DNA from: Vreelandella olivaria
Lineage (GTDB): Bacteria; Pseudomonadota; Gammaproteobacteria; Pseudomonadales; Halomonadaceae
Direction of reading: 5' to 3'
DNA: 64,000 nucleotides
Assembly (NCBI RefSeq): GCF_023507745.1
Contig: NZ_JALPZO010000112.1
Location: 157,038 to 221,037 of the forward strand
How positions within the stretch are numbered: position 1 is the stretch's first letter; every line of letters starts with the position of its first letter. The notes beneath the pieces were generated by a model. The model saw nothing but the letters and a program-made list of their open reading frames with translations, had not been told where the DNA came from and ran no database searches. Below are positions 19,927-31,268 of this stretch, in pieces. A program made the position numbers and the translations under genes.

Positions 19927-21507
19927 TTTGTCAGCTGCATCCTTCAGGCTGAGCTTGGATGCGCGGGCATTGTCTTGCGTACCAGGCCAGTCAATAGTGT
20001 AGTGAAGCCCCCGGGACTCATGGCGTTGGCTGGCGGCCAGTACCGTCAGTTGGGCAAGGCTAACAGCCTGCCAAAGACGGATACTCTCCGGGTGAGCGCA
20101 CTCCCTATCGATATTCTGCAATTGCTCCTTGATGCTTTTCAGCGTTTTGTACGCGGCAGCCAGCCCTTGGTTGCTGCGTACAATGGAAACATGCTGGCTC
20201 ATAACGCTGCGCATGGTATTGCGCAACTGCGTTAGCATTTGCGTATCGACCTGAGAGGGTGGGTGCAAGCGCTGCAGAGGGGATTGGCGACTGCGTGTCT
20301 GGATACGTGGCTGCGTAAGCAAGTATTGGGCGCAGCTACGTGCATATACCAGGCATTCCAGTAATGAATTACTGGCCATGCGATTGGCGCCATGCAGGCC
20401 TGTATAGGCTGTTTCACCAATAGCGTAGAGATTGGCAACATCGGTTGCGCCACGATGGTCGGTGGCTATACCGCCGCAGCTGTAGTGTGCGGCAGGTACC
20501 ACGGGGATCGGTTGGTGAACGATATCAATACCCCGCGAGGTACAGTGAGCAAGGATGGTGGGGAAGTGGTGGCGAATAGAGGCCTCCCCGAGATGGCGTA
20601 TATCCAGCCACACATGCCCTTGGCTACTTTGCTGAATTTGCGTGTCAATTGCTCGGGCCACCACATCTCTGGGGGCCAACTCGGCACGGGGGTCAATATC
20701 GGGCATAAATCGATGGCCCGCATCGTTGAGGAGATAGCCGCCTTCTCCGCGTACGGCTTCGCTGATTAAAAAGGCCGGCCCCTCTGGGTCATATAGGCAG
20801 GTGGGATGAAACTGCTGAAACTCAAGGTTCATCAGGGTGGCGCCGAGTTCCGCCGCCATTATCATGCCTTCGCCACTACTGGGGGAGGGAGTGGTCGTGT
20901 GCCGGTATAGTCCGCTGGCCCCCCCGGTTGCTAGCACCGTATGGCTTGCCAGTAGGGTGTGGTAGTGCTGCTGCGTATCAACCCCTTGTGCCCCGAGGCA
21001 ACGTCCTGCAGCATCGCTGAGCAGGTTTAGTATTGTCAGATCGTTGCGCTGGGTAATATTGGAGTGGGCGTTAACCTTGCCAAGGAGCGTATCTATAACG
21101 GCTCGCCCGGTAGCATCATCGGCGTGGATGATGCGTCGGGCATTGTGGCCCCCTTCGCGGGTAAGATGATAGGGGTAGCGCGCGACTGGGTCTGTATCCG
21201 GTGTAAAAGGCACGCCATTCTCAATTAGCCACTGAATGGCAGCTGGGCCGTGGTTTACCGTATAGCGAACAGCTTCTATGTCGCATAGCCCGTCACCGGC
21301 CACAAGAGTATCGCGTATATGGGCTTCCATATCATCATCTGGAGAGAGTACGGCGGCGATGCCGCCTTGTGCCCAACGGCTGGCCCCATTGTCTTCAAGC
21401 GCTGGACGTACTAACGTCACTGACAGGTGGTTAGCGACTTCAAGCGCAAGGCTTAAACCGGCGACGCCGCCGCCGATAATAAGTACGTCGGATGTTGGCG
21501 TGCTCAT
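19903..21507 (-). CDS. nadB: L-aspartate oxidase
   Basis: 534 residues from ATG 21507, preceded by AAGGAG; the frame extends to 21594 without a site. It is a flavoprotein producing iminoaspartate for quinolinate (NAD) synthesis. FAD-binding DVLIIGGGVAGLSLALEV is at ~7-24. The SRWAQGGIAAV segment, the active-site region LEFQQFHPTCL, RGEGGYLL, HYSCGGI and a helical C-terminal domain are all present. The RWAQGG segment and length separate it from SdhA/FrdA. Confidence 0.95.
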   Translation of the reverse strand: MSTPTSDVLIIGGGVAGLSLALEVANHLSVTLVRPALEDNGASRWAQGGIAAVLSPDDDMEAHIRDTLVAGDGLCDIEAVRYTVNHGPAAIQWLIENGVPFTPDTDPVARYPYHLTREGGHNARRIIHADDATGRAVIDTLLGKVNAHSNITQRNDLTILNLLSDAAGRCLGAQGVDTQQHYHTLLASHTVLATGGASGLYRHTTTPSPSSGEGMIMAAELGATLMNLEFQQFHPTCLYDPEGPAFLISEAVRGEGGYLLNDAGHRFMPDIDPRAELAPRDVVARAIDTQIQQSSQGHVWLDIRHLGEASIRHHFPTILAHCTSRGIDIVHQPIPVVPAAHYSCGGIATDHRGATDVANLYAIGETAYTGLHGANRMASNSLLECLVYARSCAQYLLTQPRIQTRSRQSPLQRLHPPSQVDTQMLTQLRNTMRSVMSQHVSIVRSNQGLAAAYKTLKSIKEQLQNIDRECAHPESIRLWQAVSLAQLTVLAASQRHESRGLHYTIDWPGTQDNARASKLSLKDAADKLAPRTMA

Positions 21508-21668
21508 GGGGGCCGCTCCTTCTTCGTTCAAGCAATCGCTATGTATATAAAGGCAGGCATCATAGCGTGACCATAAACGCTTGGCGATGAGCAAATATAA
21601 AATAACGCCACTTATGTCAGCAGTGGGACAGACGAGAGAGAAAGCAGAAGGGTAATAAGAGGAAGATA

Positions 21669-21755
21669 TGGTGCCCGGAGCCGGACTTGAACCGGCACGG
21701 GGTTGCCCCCGAGAGATTTTAAGTCTCTTGCGTCTACCAATTTCGCCATCCGGGC
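21669..21755 (-). tRNA. leuZ: tRNA-Leu (anticodon UAA)
   Basis: 87 nt including an encoded CCA. The acceptor stem GCCCGGA/TCCGGGC, long variable arm (class II), TTCAAGTC T-loop and the anticodon loop CTTAAAA are visible. Third of a Gly-Cys-Leu cluster, the same order as E. coli glyW-cysT-leuZ. No hairpin terminator follows; the downstream minus strand is pyrimidine-rich. Confidence 0.97.
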
Positions 21756-21797
21756 AGTGTATCGCAGGTTATCAAATCACCAACGCTACAGAGGAAA

Positions 21798-21871
21798 TGG
21801 AGGCTGGAGTCGGAATCGAACCGGCGTACACGGAGTTGCAGTCCGCTGCATAACCACTCTGCCATCCAGCC
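21798..21871 (-). tRNA. cysT: tRNA-Cys (anticodon GCA)
   Basis: 74 nt with CCA. Acceptor GGCTGGA/TCCAGCC, anticodon loop CTGCAAC and TTCGATT T-loop. It lies 42 bp upstream of tRNA-Leu in the same transcript. Confidence 0.97.
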
Positions 21872-21883
21872 TTATGGAGTCGT

Positions 21884-21958
21884 TGGAGCGGGAAAGGAGA
21901 TTCGAACTCCCGACCCTCGCCTTGGCAAGGCGATGCTCTACCACTGAGCTATTCCCGC
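21884..21958 (-). tRNA. glyW: tRNA-Gly (anticodon GCC)
   Basis: 75 nt with CCA. Acceptor GCGGGAA/TTCCCGC, anticodon stem-loop CGCCTTGCCAAGGCG and TTCGAAT T-loop. First tRNA of the cluster, close behind a near-consensus promoter. Confidence 0.97.
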
Positions 21959-21973
21959 TCGACTCGAGGGCGA

Positions 21974-22001
21974 ATTATACGCACCAAAACGAGCTTGTCA
22001 A
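21974..22001 (-). promoter_or_regulatory. Promoter of the tRNA Gly-Cys-Leu cluster
   Basis: On the minus strand TTGACA (21996-22001), 16 bp, TATAAT (21974-21979): both boxes are consensus. The GC-rich stretch after the -10 (TCGCCCTCGAG) is the discriminator type seen at stringently controlled stable-RNA genes. It separates tRNA expression from pgsA upstream. Confidence 0.85.
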
Positions 22002-22044
22002 TCAATGAGTTTGTTAGCCAGTACAAACAGATATCGCTCGTCGC

Positions 22045-22593
22045 TTACATTGAACGGCTAAGGTGTGGCCAGGCTGCTTTTAAATACTGGATCATTGACC
22101 ACAGGGTCAGAATGGCTGCCGCATAAAGCACCACAACGCCTAAGAGTGCCATATCGTGCCCTGGAGGGAAGGCCAGTAGAACAAGTATGGCGACCATCTG
22201 TAGCGTGGTTTTAAGCTTCCCAATCCATGACACAGCCACCATGCCACGTTTGCCCATTTCCGCCATCCATTCACGTAGGGCAGAAATAACGATCTCACGG
22301 CCAATAATCACCAGTGCAGGCAACGTTAAAAACAGGGTGTCGAAGCGTTCGATAAGCAGTGCCAGTGCGACTGCGACCATCAGTTTGTCGGCAACGGGAT
22401 CTAAAAATGCACCGAAGGGTGTTGACTGGTTCCAGCGTCGGGCGAGGTAGCCATCCAGCCAGTCGGTGACGGAGGCTAATGCAAATAACCCCGCTGCAAG
22501 TGGCATGCTCCAGCTAAAAGGCAGGTAAAAAAGCACTACCAATAGCGGAATAAAGACGATCCTAACCAGAGTCAGTATGTTGGGTATATTCAT
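22045..22593 (-). CDS. pgsA: CDP-diacylglycerol-glycerol-3-phosphate 3-phosphatidyltransferase
   Basis: 182 residues from ATG 22593, exactly the E. coli PgsA length; the frame extends to 22677 but the added residues are not membrane-like. It is an integral membrane enzyme of phosphatidylglycerol synthesis. The CDP-alcohol phosphotransferase signature is clear: [27 protein letters not shown] is the family's DG(x)2AR(x)8G(x)3D(x)3D (~residues 53-75). N-terminal [11 protein letters not shown] is also typical. The upstream ribosome site is weak. Confidence 0.95.
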   Translation of the reverse strand: MNIPNILTLVRIVFIPLLVVLFYLPFSWSMPLAAGLFALASVTDWLDGYLARRWNQSTPFGAFLDPVADKLMVAVALALLIERFDTLFLTLPALVIIGREIVISALREWMAEMGKRGMVAVSWIGKLKTTLQMVAILVLLAFPPGHDMALLGVVVLYAAAILTLWSMIQYLKAAWPHLSRSM

Positions 22594-22695
22594 CGCAGGG
22601 CGCGATCCTTGCCGGAGAATCATTGGAGTCGGAATGTATATGCTAAGGGACATTCTATCCCCCTTGGCGCACAGCATCCATGCCAGTAAGTAGGT

Positions 22696-24510
22696 TTATC
22701 CATTAAGCGCAGTATGAATAGCTTCTGCAAGTGCAGCGTTAATGCCGGGTACCCTGGCCAGTTCGTCGCGGCTGGCTTTTTGTACGCCCTGTAGTCCACC
22801 AAAAAAGCGTAGCAGCTCGCGCCGTCGTTTGGGACCAATGCCGGGAATATCCTGCAACGTGGAGGTGCGTCTTGCCTTGTCGCGCTGGGCACGGTGTCCT
22901 GCGATAGCGAAACGGTGGGACTCATCGCGAATATGTTGGATCAGGTGTAGAGCCGGAGAGGCTGGGTCCAGCGGCAATGGGTTGTCAACGGTTTCGAGAA
23001 AAAGTGTCTCAAGGCCGGCTTTTCGAGTGGTGCCTTTGGCAACACCGAGCAAAATAATATCCGTTATTTCCAGTTCGTTAAGCACGCTGCGTGCCATATT
23101 CAGCTGCCCTTTGCCGCCATCGACAATAAGGATGTCAGGGGCAATGGCTTCGCCACTTTTTACCCGCTTCAGACGCCGTGTTAATGCCTGCTGCATAGCG
23201 GCATAATCATCTCCTGCCGCGACCCCTTCTATGCGGAAATGACGGTAGTCGCTTTTACGGGGCCCCAGGTGATCGAAGACCACGCAGGAAGCGACTGTGG
23301 CTTCACCGTGGCTGTGACTGATATCAAAACACTCAAGCCTCTCAGGAACCTTTTTCAGTGCCAGTGCCTTTTGTAGCGCTTCAAAGCGTTGGGTCAGTTG
23401 GGTTTTATTCGCCAGTTGCGATGCAAGCTGCTGTTCGGCATTGGTCATCGCCAGACGTTGCCACTGTGCCCGCTGCCCGCGCACCTGACTGGCAACACGC
23501 ACGCGTTTGCCCGCCTGCTCTGACAAGGCGCTGGCGATTAATTCGCTATCCTCAAGCGGATGGCTGGTAATGACTTCTCCCGGCACATTATGAGGTTGGC
23601 CAAAGTAATACTGGCTGACGACTTCGGCCAGGAGCATTTCCGGTGGGAGATCCAGGTCATTTTTAGGCGCATGGTGGCGTGCGCCAAGCAGGCGCCCATC
23701 GCGCACGCTCAGTACCGAAATGCCTAACCCTCCAGGCCGCTGGGCAAGCCCAAAAACATCGGCATCACCACTTTCGTTATCAACAAACTGACGTTGCTGC
23801 AGTTGCCTTAGTTGTTGTATCTGGTCACGCAGGCGTGCAGCCTCTTCAAAATTTAATGCCTGACTGGCGGCCTCCATCTCTTCAGTCAAAGCCTGGGTCA
23901 CACGCTCGCTTTTTCCTTCCAGACACATTACTGCGTGTTCTACATCCCGGCGATAATCGGATTCGGAGATATAGTCGACACAGGGGGCACTGCAGCGTTG
24001 GATTTGATACTGGAGGCAGGGGCGAGAGCGATATGCAAAAACACTGTCTTCGCAGTTGCGAATGCGGAAGATCTTTTGCATTAACGCCAGGCTTTCTCTG
24101 ACCGCGGCGCTACTGGGATAAGGGCCCAAATAGCGTCCGTCGCCACGGCGCTGGCGCGCCCGCTTATATTCAAGCGCAGGGTAGGGGTGGCGGTCCGTCA
24201 CAAATACAAAGGGGTAGGATTTATCATCCCGTAACAGAATGTTATAAGGTGGCCGTAGCTCTTTTATCAGGGTTTGCTCAAGCAGCAGGGCTTCGGTTTC
24301 GCTACGGGTAACCGTAATTTGAATATCGGCAATACGGGCCACCATGGCTTGTGTTTTGGTATTAAGCTGGCCACGAAAATAACTGGCAAGACGCGCTTTC
24401 AAGCGCTTGGCTTTGCCGACATAAAGGGTGTTGTGCTGCTCATCAAGCATCCTGTAAACACCGGGCGAGGTGCTTGCTGAGCTTAGAAACTGCTTGGCAT
24501 CAAAAGTCAT
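22696..24510 (-). CDS. uvrC: Excinuclease ABC subunit C
   Basis: 604 residues from ATG 24510 (MTFDAKQFL), matching the usual UvrC start; the frame continues to 24576 and overlaps gacA. GIY-YIG nuclease domain at the N-terminus (GVYRMLD...LYVGKAKRLKARL). UvrB-binding UVR motif is around 205-235 (ALNFEEAARLRDQI). The RNase H-like nuclease is in the middle (FDISHSHGE, DILIVDGGKGQLN). Two C-terminal helix-hairpin-helix motifs (LQDIPGIGPKRR, LARVPGINAALA). It makes both incisions in nucleotide excision repair. gacA-uvrC-pgsA is a conserved run. Confidence 0.96.
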   Translation of the reverse strand: MTFDAKQFLSSASTSPGVYRMLDEQHNTLYVGKAKRLKARLASYFRGQLNTKTQAMVARIADIQITVTRSETEALLLEQTLIKELRPPYNILLRDDKSYPFVFVTDRHPYPALEYKRARQRRGDGRYLGPYPSSAAVRESLALMQKIFRIRNCEDSVFAYRSRPCLQYQIQRCSAPCVDYISESDYRRDVEHAVMCLEGKSERVTQALTEEMEAASQALNFEEAARLRDQIQQLRQLQQRQFVDNESGDADVFGLAQRPGGLGISVLSVRDGRLLGARHHAPKNDLDLPPEMLLAEVVSQYYFGQPHNVPGEVITSHPLEDSELIASALSEQAGKRVRVASQVRGQRAQWQRLAMTNAEQQLASQLANKTQLTQRFEALQKALALKKVPERLECFDISHSHGEATVASCVVFDHLGPRKSDYRHFRIEGVAAGDDYAAMQQALTRRLKRVKSGEAIAPDILIVDGGKGQLNMARSVLNELEITDIILLGVAKGTTRKAGLETLFLETVDNPLPLDPASPALHLIQHIRDESHRFAIAGHRAQRDKARRTSTLQDIPGIGPKRRRELLRFFGGLQGVQKASRDELARVPGINAALAEAIHTALNG

Positions 24511-24556
24511 GGCTGGGTGTCGGCGCTTCAAAACGGCAGAGGCTGCGATGGTAGGA

Positions 24557-25207
24557 TTATCCCAGGCTTGCGTCAAAACCCTCTACCAGGCCGTGGCGCA
24601 GGGCAAGGTGGGTAAGTTCAACATCGGTGGCAACCTGCAATTTGTCAAACAGTCGATAGCGGTAGGTGTTGACGGTTTTGGGGCTTAGGTGCAACCGGTC
24701 TGAAATGTCCTGTACCCGCTGACAGTTAACAATCATCAACGCAATTTGTAGCTCGCGATGAGAAAGATGGCTGAAAGGGTTATCGTCATCGTCGAAGTGG
24801 GACAAGGCCAGGCGCTGGGCGATTTCCTGACTGACGTAGCGCCGACCATGAAACACCTGACGGATGGCATCGGTCATTTCTACAGCATCCGCTCCTTTGC
24901 TTAAAAAGCCTGAAGCGCCAGCCTCCAGCATTCTGCGCAGTACGCTGTCTTCCATATGAGCGGTCAGGATGATGACCTTCACATCGGCTATCTTGCGATG
25001 AATTCGTCGTGTTGCCTCAAGGCCGCCGATACCCGGCATACGTATGTCCATCAGTACGATATCAGGCTTCAAATGACGACATTGAGTAACGGCGCTTTCG
25101 CCATCGTCTACTTCGCCTATAATTTTGATATCGCACTCTTCATTCAGCAGGTGAGCAATACTGGTTCTCACCAGATGGTGATCATCGGCGATTAAAACGT
25201 TGATCAA
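24557..25207 (-). CDS. gacA: Response regulator GacA/UvrY
   Basis: 216 residues from a TTG start at 25207, chosen because GGAG lies eight bases upstream and the protein then begins at the family position (INVLIADDHH). The longer frame to 25291 has no ATG close to the domain start. NarL/FixJ type: receiver with Asp8/Asp9 and phospho-acceptor Asp54 (VLMDIRMPG) and the LuxR-type helix-turn-helix (LSHRELQIALMI, LSPKTVNTYRYRLF). It is the partner of a GacS/BarA kinase controlling csr/rsm small RNAs. It lies 46 bp before uvrC, the arrangement of E. coli and Pseudomonas. Confidence 0.94.
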   Translation of the reverse strand: MINVLIADDHHLVRTSIAHLLNEECDIKIIGEVDDGESAVTQCRHLKPDIVLMDIRMPGIGGLEATRRIHRKIADVKVIILTAHMEDSVLRRMLEAGASGFLSKGADAVEMTDAIRQVFHGRRYVSQEIAQRLALSHFDDDDNPFSHLSHRELQIALMIVNCQRVQDISDRLHLSPKTVNTYRYRLFDKLQVATDVELTHLALRHGLVEGFDASLG

Positions 25208-25325
25208 GGGGCTGGCTCCTGCATGTAATCGTCTCGGACTCTCGGCGATAGCCTCGTATGCTAGAACATAGAGTGCCACAGCTCTTGGCAAAGGAGAATT
25301 AGTAGATGGTGGTTTATGCTATATC

Positions 25326-25354
25326 TTGACGTCTGGCAATAACTGAAGTAGTAT
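25326..25354 (+). promoter_or_regulatory. Promoter of tRNA-Ala
   Basis: TTGACG (25326-25331), 17 bp, TAGTAT (25349-25354), followed by a GC-rich discriminator TCGCCCCGCTGC. The mature tRNA begins 29 bp after the -10. The layout matches stringently controlled stable-RNA promoters. Confidence 0.8.
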
Positions 25355-25383
25355 TCGCCCCGCTGCTTCGAAAGGCAGTTCGT

Positions 25384-25459
25384 GGGGCCTTAGCTCAGCT
25401 GGGAGAGCGCAACACTGGCAGTGTTGAGGTCAGCGGTTCGATCCCGCTAGGCTCCACCA
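25384..25459 (+). tRNA. tRNA-Ala (anticodon GGC)
   Basis: 76 nt with CCA. Starts GGGGCCTTAGCTCAGCTGGG, anticodon loop CTGGCAG, T-loop TTCGATC. It stands alone between gacA and argF with its own promoter and terminator. Confidence 0.97.
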
Positions 25460-25466
25460 ATTTCGA

Positions 25467-25497
25467 ACGCCTCGTTACCTGTAACGAGGCGTTTTTG
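25467..25497 (+). terminator. Intrinsic terminator of tRNA-Ala
   Basis: ACGCCTCGTT (25467-25476) pairs with AACGAGGCGT (25483-25492), followed by a T run (25492-25496). Strong stem, eight bases after the tRNA. Confidence 0.9.
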
Positions 25498-25590
25498 TAT
25501 GTCCACCTCATATGCCATCAGGCTTGCATCTCTATGATGTATTGGGGGGGAAGGCCAGCCCTGGGCTGCTAGCTTAGGGCTGGCGTATTG

Positions 25591-26511
25591 TTAGTCGTCT
25601 ATTTTACCCAGCAGTAAAAACTCAATCAGCGCTTTTTGGGCATGTAGACGGTTGCCTGCTTCCTGCCATACCACGGCTCGTGGGTCATCCAGTAAGGTGT
25701 GGCTTATTTCTTCACCCCGGTGGGCAGGGAGGCAATGCAGGAACAGTGCATCAGGTTGAGCGCTATCCAGCATCGCTTCGGTCACCTGGAAGCCGCTGAA
25801 GTCTGCTTCACGCTTGGCCTGCTCCTCCTCCTGCCCCATGGATGCCCATACATCGGTGGTCATCAGGTCTACACCTTTTGCTGCTTCCTCCGGGTCATGG
25901 AGCAGTGTTACCCGCTCGCCAGCGGCTTGCAGGATATCGGCGCGTGGCTCATACCCTTTCGGGCAGCAGACGCGCAGATTGAAATCGAATTGGCGAGCCG
26001 CATTGATCCATGAATGGCACATGTTGTTGCCATCCCCAATCCATACGGCTGTTCGACCCTGAACGCTGCCGCGTAACTCTGTCCAGGTCATTACATCGGC
26101 CAATAGCTGGCAGGGATGATAGTCATCGCTAAGGGCGTTGATGACCGGTATGCTGCTGGCGCTGGCGTAGGTTTCCAGGCCAGCATGTGAGAAGGTGCGG
26201 ATCATGACGGCATCCACCATCTCCGACAAAACCCGGGCAGTGTCTTCAACAGGTTCGCCGCGACCAAGCTGGGTGTCGCGGGGAGAGAGGAACAGCGCAT
26301 GACCACCGAACTGTGCCATACCGGTTTCAAACGACACACGGGTACGGGTGGATGATTTCTCAAAAATCATTGCCAATGTGCGATTGGACAGCGGCGTGTA
26401 TACCGGTCCATTGGCTTTTAGGTCGGTTTTAATCTTGATGGCACGCTGAATCAAATACGCCAATTCATCCGAGGTTAAATCCAGTAGGGTAAGGAAATGG
26501 CGTGTCGCCAT
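25591..26511 (-). CDS. argF: Ornithine carbamoyltransferase
   Basis: 306 residues. It transfers the carbamoyl group to ornithine, giving citrulline in arginine synthesis. Carbamoyl-phosphate site [13 protein letters not shown] (~50-62), the [12 protein letters not shown] segment and the ornithine/catalytic [12 protein letters not shown] are visible. Biosynthetic ArgF rather than catabolic ArcB is inferred from the length and from the lack of arcA/arcC neighbours. Confidence 0.93.
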   Translation of the reverse strand: MATRHFLTLLDLTSDELAYLIQRAIKIKTDLKANGPVYTPLSNRTLAMIFEKSSTRTRVSFETGMAQFGGHALFLSPRDTQLGRGEPVEDTARVLSEMVDAVMIRTFSHAGLETYASASSIPVINALSDDYHPCQLLADVMTWTELRGSVQGRTAVWIGDGNNMCHSWINAARQFDFNLRVCCPKGYEPRADILQAAGERVTLLHDPEEAAKGVDLMTTDVWASMGQEEEQAKREADFSGFQVTEAMLDSAQPDALFLHCLPAHRGEEISHTLLDDPRAVVWQEAGNRLHAQKALIEFLLLGKIDD

Positions 26512-26732
26512 GATGACTTCTCTCCGCGCAAAAACACCATCCTAGCGATGCAGCAGGGGATGCGCAACGCGAACGGCACGCGTAGAATGGCGGCCACAGA
26601 GGAAGGCCGAGTGGTTTGCTCAAGTATTAACTTGCATTGTAAATCGCAGGCCGCATTTGGCTGTGGGGTTAAAGCGGGTTGACGAATTGCGTAAACTGGT
26701 CTCGACCACACTATTTATCTAAGGAGTATCCT

Positions 26733-27083
26733 ATGAGCACTACTGCCGAGAATATTCAGCGCCAGATCAGTGAAAACCCCATTCTTATTTATATGAAGGG
26801 CACCCCCCAACTGCCGCAGTGTGGGTTCTCAGCGCAAACGGTTCAGGCGCTAATGAGCTGTGGCGAGCGCTTTGCTTTCGTGAATGTACTGGATAATCCT
26901 GATATCCGTGCAGAGCTGCCCAAAATTGCCAACTGGCCCACCTTTCCACAGTTGTGGGTTGAGGGTGAGTTAGTGGGTGGCTGCGATATCGTGATAGAGA
27001 TGCATCAAAACGGTGAGCTGGAGAAGCTGATTAAAGAGGCTGCACAGCGTGCCGGTGCAGCCGAAGGTGGTGATAACGCCTGA
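26733..27083 (+). CDS. grxD: Monothiol glutaredoxin, Grx4 family
   Basis: 116 residues from ATG 26733, which follows AAGGAG. The CGFS active site is in GTPQLPQCGFSAQTV (~23-37); TFPQLWVEGELVGGCDI supplies the glutathione and cis-Pro residues. CGFS glutaredoxins bind [2Fe-2S] clusters with glutathione and act in Fe-S cluster delivery with BolA-type partners. The C-terminal tail is Ala/Gly rich. It lies 108 bp before dnaX. Confidence 0.95.
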   Translation: MSTTAENIQRQISENPILIYMKGTPQLPQCGFSAQTVQALMSCGERFAFVNVLDNPDIRAELPKIANWPTFPQLWVEGELVGGCDIVIEMHQNGELEKLIKEAAQRAGAAEGGDNA

Positions 27084-27112
27084 TTACTTGCTCTGCCTAA
27101 TTGGCTGTGCGG

Positions 27113-27141
27113 TTGGCGGGCTGCGGTGCAGCCGCTAGAAT
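27113..27141 (+). promoter_or_regulatory. Candidate dnaX promoter
   Basis: TTGGCG (27113-27118), 17 bp, TAGAAT (27136-27141), followed about 50 bp later by the dnaX start. The -35 box is part of an 11-bp inverted repeat whose other arm abuts the dnaX ribosome site. Confidence 0.5.
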
Positions 27142-27176
27142 GGTGTTTTGTCATGTATCGATAGTCAGCCCGCCAA
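27113..27176. repeat. 11-bp inverted repeat before dnaX
   Basis: TTGGCGGGCTG (27113-27123) and CAGCCCGCCAA (27166-27176) are exact reverse complements, 42 nt apart. The 3' arm ends one base before the AAGGA of the dnaX ribosome site. In a read-through transcript from grxD it would form a stem next to the ribosome site; a transcript from the candidate promoter would lack the 5' arm. Confidence 0.6.
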
Positions 27177-27191
27177 AGGAAATTCTGCTCA

Positions 27192-29090
<1,899 letters not shown>

Positions 29091-29146
29091 TCATGACAGA
29101 TGACGTTTGACCTCACACAAGAGTTACCACATTAGGAGAGAGCACC

Positions 29147-29473
29147 ATGTTTAAAGGTGGAATGGGCAATTTGATGAAGCAAGCCCAGGAAATGCAGGAA
29201 AAAATGCAGCGGGTACAGGAAGAGGTTGCCAAAGCCGAGGTGCAGGGTGAAGCAGGTGCTGGCATGGTGAAAGTCACGATGAATGGTCGCCATGACGTCA
29301 GTAATGTCACTATTGACCCGAGCGTATTGGAAGAGGACAAAGAGCTGCTGGAAGATCTGCTTGCTGCTGCGGTTAACGATGCGGTGCGTAAAGTGGAAAT
29401 AAGTTCCAAGGCAAAAATGGAAGAGGCAACTGCTGGGCTTAATTTACCGCCTGGCTTTAAGATGCCATTTTAA
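29147..29473 (+). CDS. ybaB: YbaB/EbfC nucleoid-associated protein
   Basis: 108 residues. [20 protein letters not shown] at the start and the [19 protein letters not shown] segment are characteristic. It is a dimeric DNA-binding protein with no strict sequence preference. The conserved dnaX-ybaB-recR order is kept; its stop is 3 bp before the recR ATG. RBS TAGGAGAG. Confidence 0.95.
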   Translation: MFKGGMGNLMKQAQEMQEKMQRVQEEVAKAEVQGEAGAGMVKVTMNGRHDVSNVTIDPSVLEEDKELLEDLLAAAVNDAVRKVEISSKAKMEEATAGLNLPPGFKMPF

Positions 29474-29476
29474 ACA

Positions 29477-30082
29477 ATGCGATTCTCCCCTCTTGTTGAG
29501 CAGCTTATGGACGCTTTCCGCGTATTGCCAGGTGTTGGGCCTAAAACGGCTCAACGCATGGCGATGCACCTGCTGGAGCGCGAGCGTCCTGGCGGTCAGC
29601 GTCTTGCCACTGTGATACAGAAAGCGATTGAAGAGGTGGGCTACTGCCAGCGTTGTCGCACCTTGACGGAAGCTGAGACTTGCGTTCTGTGTGAAAGTCC
29701 ACGGCGTGATGATGCGCTACTGTGCGTGGTTGAGTCCCCGGCGGATCAGCTGGCGATTGAAGAGGCGGGTGGCTTCCAGGGGCGTTATTTCGTGCTGCAC
29801 GGCCACCTTTCTCCCCTGGATGGTATTGGCCCTGAAGCGATTGGCCTGGATCTGCTGGAAGAGCGTGTGGCGCAAGGGGCTATTGTCGAAGTAGTGCTGG
29901 CAACCAATCCAACGGTGGAAGGTGAGGCAACCGCGCACTATATTGCGGCCCAGTTAGCGCATTACGGCGTTAAGTTTTCCCGCTTGGCTTATGGTGTACC
30001 AATGGGGGGAGAGCTTGAGTATGTGGATGGTGGCACCTTAAGCCGCGCATTTAACGGTCGCCAGCCCTTCGCCAGCGATTAA
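29477..30082 (+). CDS. recR: Recombination protein RecR
   Basis: 201 residues, usual length. Order of parts: helix-hairpin-helix ([17 protein letters not shown], ~18-34), C4 zinc finger ([16 protein letters not shown], ~57-72) and Toprim domain ([16 protein letters not shown]). It acts with RecF and RecO to load RecA at gaps. It follows ybaB with a 3-bp gap. Confidence 0.96.
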   Translation: MRFSPLVEQLMDAFRVLPGVGPKTAQRMAMHLLERERPGGQRLATVIQKAIEEVGYCQRCRTLTEAETCVLCESPRRDDALLCVVESPADQLAIEEAGGFQGRYFVLHGHLSPLDGIGPEAIGLDLLEERVAQGAIVEVVLATNPTVEGEATAHYIAAQLAHYGVKFSRLAYGVPMGGELEYVDGGTLSRAFNGRQPFASD

Positions 30083-30113
30083 ACTTTATAAAATCGCAAG
30101 CGCTACGGCGGTT

Positions 30114-31268
30114 GTGCCAATCTGGAAAACTACCTTGTCCTCTTTAACAGCCCCTTTATATCAATGGATTGATAATGCCGAGGCGCTTGACTCCGCCTGC
30201 GAGCAGGTTGTAGATGCACCTGTTCTTGCCTTGGATACCGAGTTTTTTCGGGAAAATACCTTTTTTCCCATACCGGCACTCATCCAGTTCACCGCAGGGG
30301 AGCAGGCTTATTTGGTGGATCCGGTGGTCACTCCCTGTACCGCTGCGTTTCGCCAACTTATGCAGAATAGCGCGATTAAGTTGCTGCATGCCTGCAGTGA
30401 AGACCTGGAGGTTTTTCAGCATTGGGCTGGCATATTGCCAACACCATTAGTCGACACTCAAGTGGCTCAAGCCTTTCTGGGAGAAACTCCTGGGATGGGT
30501 TACCAGAAGCTGGTTGAGCTATGGATGGGTGAAACATTGCCAAAAGAGGAGACACGCTCCAATTGGTTAGAGCGTCCATTAACCCCTGCGCAATGTGAAT
30601 ATGCCGCCCTCGATGTAATTTATTTACTGAAAGTGTGGGCATTGCAGTCAGAAAAGCTCTCAGAGTTAGGGCGGTGCTCATGGGTAGCGGAAGAGTGCGC
30701 CACGCTAATCGAACAGGCAGGCAGAAGTGTAGAAAATGATGGCCAGTGGTACACCCGGCATCGTCAGCTATGGCGGCTTACGCCCCGGCAAATAGAGGCT
30801 TATCGCCTGATGACGATATGGCGTGAGGGAGAAACTCGCCGCCGTGACTTACCACGCAATTGGCTGATGAGTGACAAGCTGCTATTCGCCGTGGCAGAAG
30901 CGATGCCCAAAAATCGTTATGAGCTGGCAGAGATTGAAGGCGTTAAGCCTATGCTGGTTAAAAAAGAAGGTGACTCACTGCTTGCACTATTAAAGCAGGC
31001 TCATCACTGTGATGAGCAGGATTTGCCAGCCAAATGGCCAGATCCGATGCAGTCCGATTTTAAGCGTTGCTTCAAAGCAGTGAAAAAAGTTGTGACTGAT
31101 AAAGCTGCTGAACTTGGGATTGCGCCTGAAGTGTTGATACGCCGCCGCGATATCGAAGCCATGGTGGTACAACTACTGGCCGGAGATCAACCCAGCCCTT
31201 TAAGCGGGTGGCGTGATGAGTGCTTAAATGAAGGGCTGCAACAGGTGTTTAAGGAGTCCTTCCAATGA
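30114..31268 (+). CDS. rnd: Ribonuclease D
   Basis: 384 residues from GTG 30114; a TTG seven codons later is an alternative, and no strong ribosome site is seen. A 3'-5' exoribonuclease of tRNA maturation. DEDD catalytic residues: Asp41 and Glu43 (ALDTEFFREN), Asp97 (LLHACSEDLEVF) and the Tyr/Asp of CEYAALDVIYLL (~165-176). An HRDC domain follows at ~215-295. Its stop overlaps the next start (ATGA). First gene of rnd-ycgL-acpH-ycgN. Confidence 0.93.
   Translation: MPIWKTTLSSLTAPLYQWIDNAEALDSACEQVVDAPVLALDTEFFRENTFFPIPALIQFTAGEQAYLVDPVVTPCTAAFRQLMQNSAIKLLHACSEDLEVFQHWAGILPTPLVDTQVAQAFLGETPGMGYQKLVELWMGETLPKEETRSNWLERPLTPAQCEYAALDVIYLLKVWALQSEKLSELGRCSWVAEECATLIEQAGRSVENDGQWYTRHRQLWRLTPRQIEAYRLMTIWREGETRRRDLPRNWLMSDKLLFAVAEAMPKNRYELAEIEGVKPMLVKKEGDSLLALLKQAHHCDEQDLPAKWPDPMQSDFKRCFKAVKKVVTDKAAELGIAPEVLIRRRDIEAMVVQLLAGDQPSPLSGWRDECLNEGLQQVFKESFQ

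Noticed and set aside
27084..27191. 4.5S (SRP) RNA gene upstream of dnaX
   Set aside because: The conserved SRP RNA tetraloop segment is not found in this 108-bp gap.
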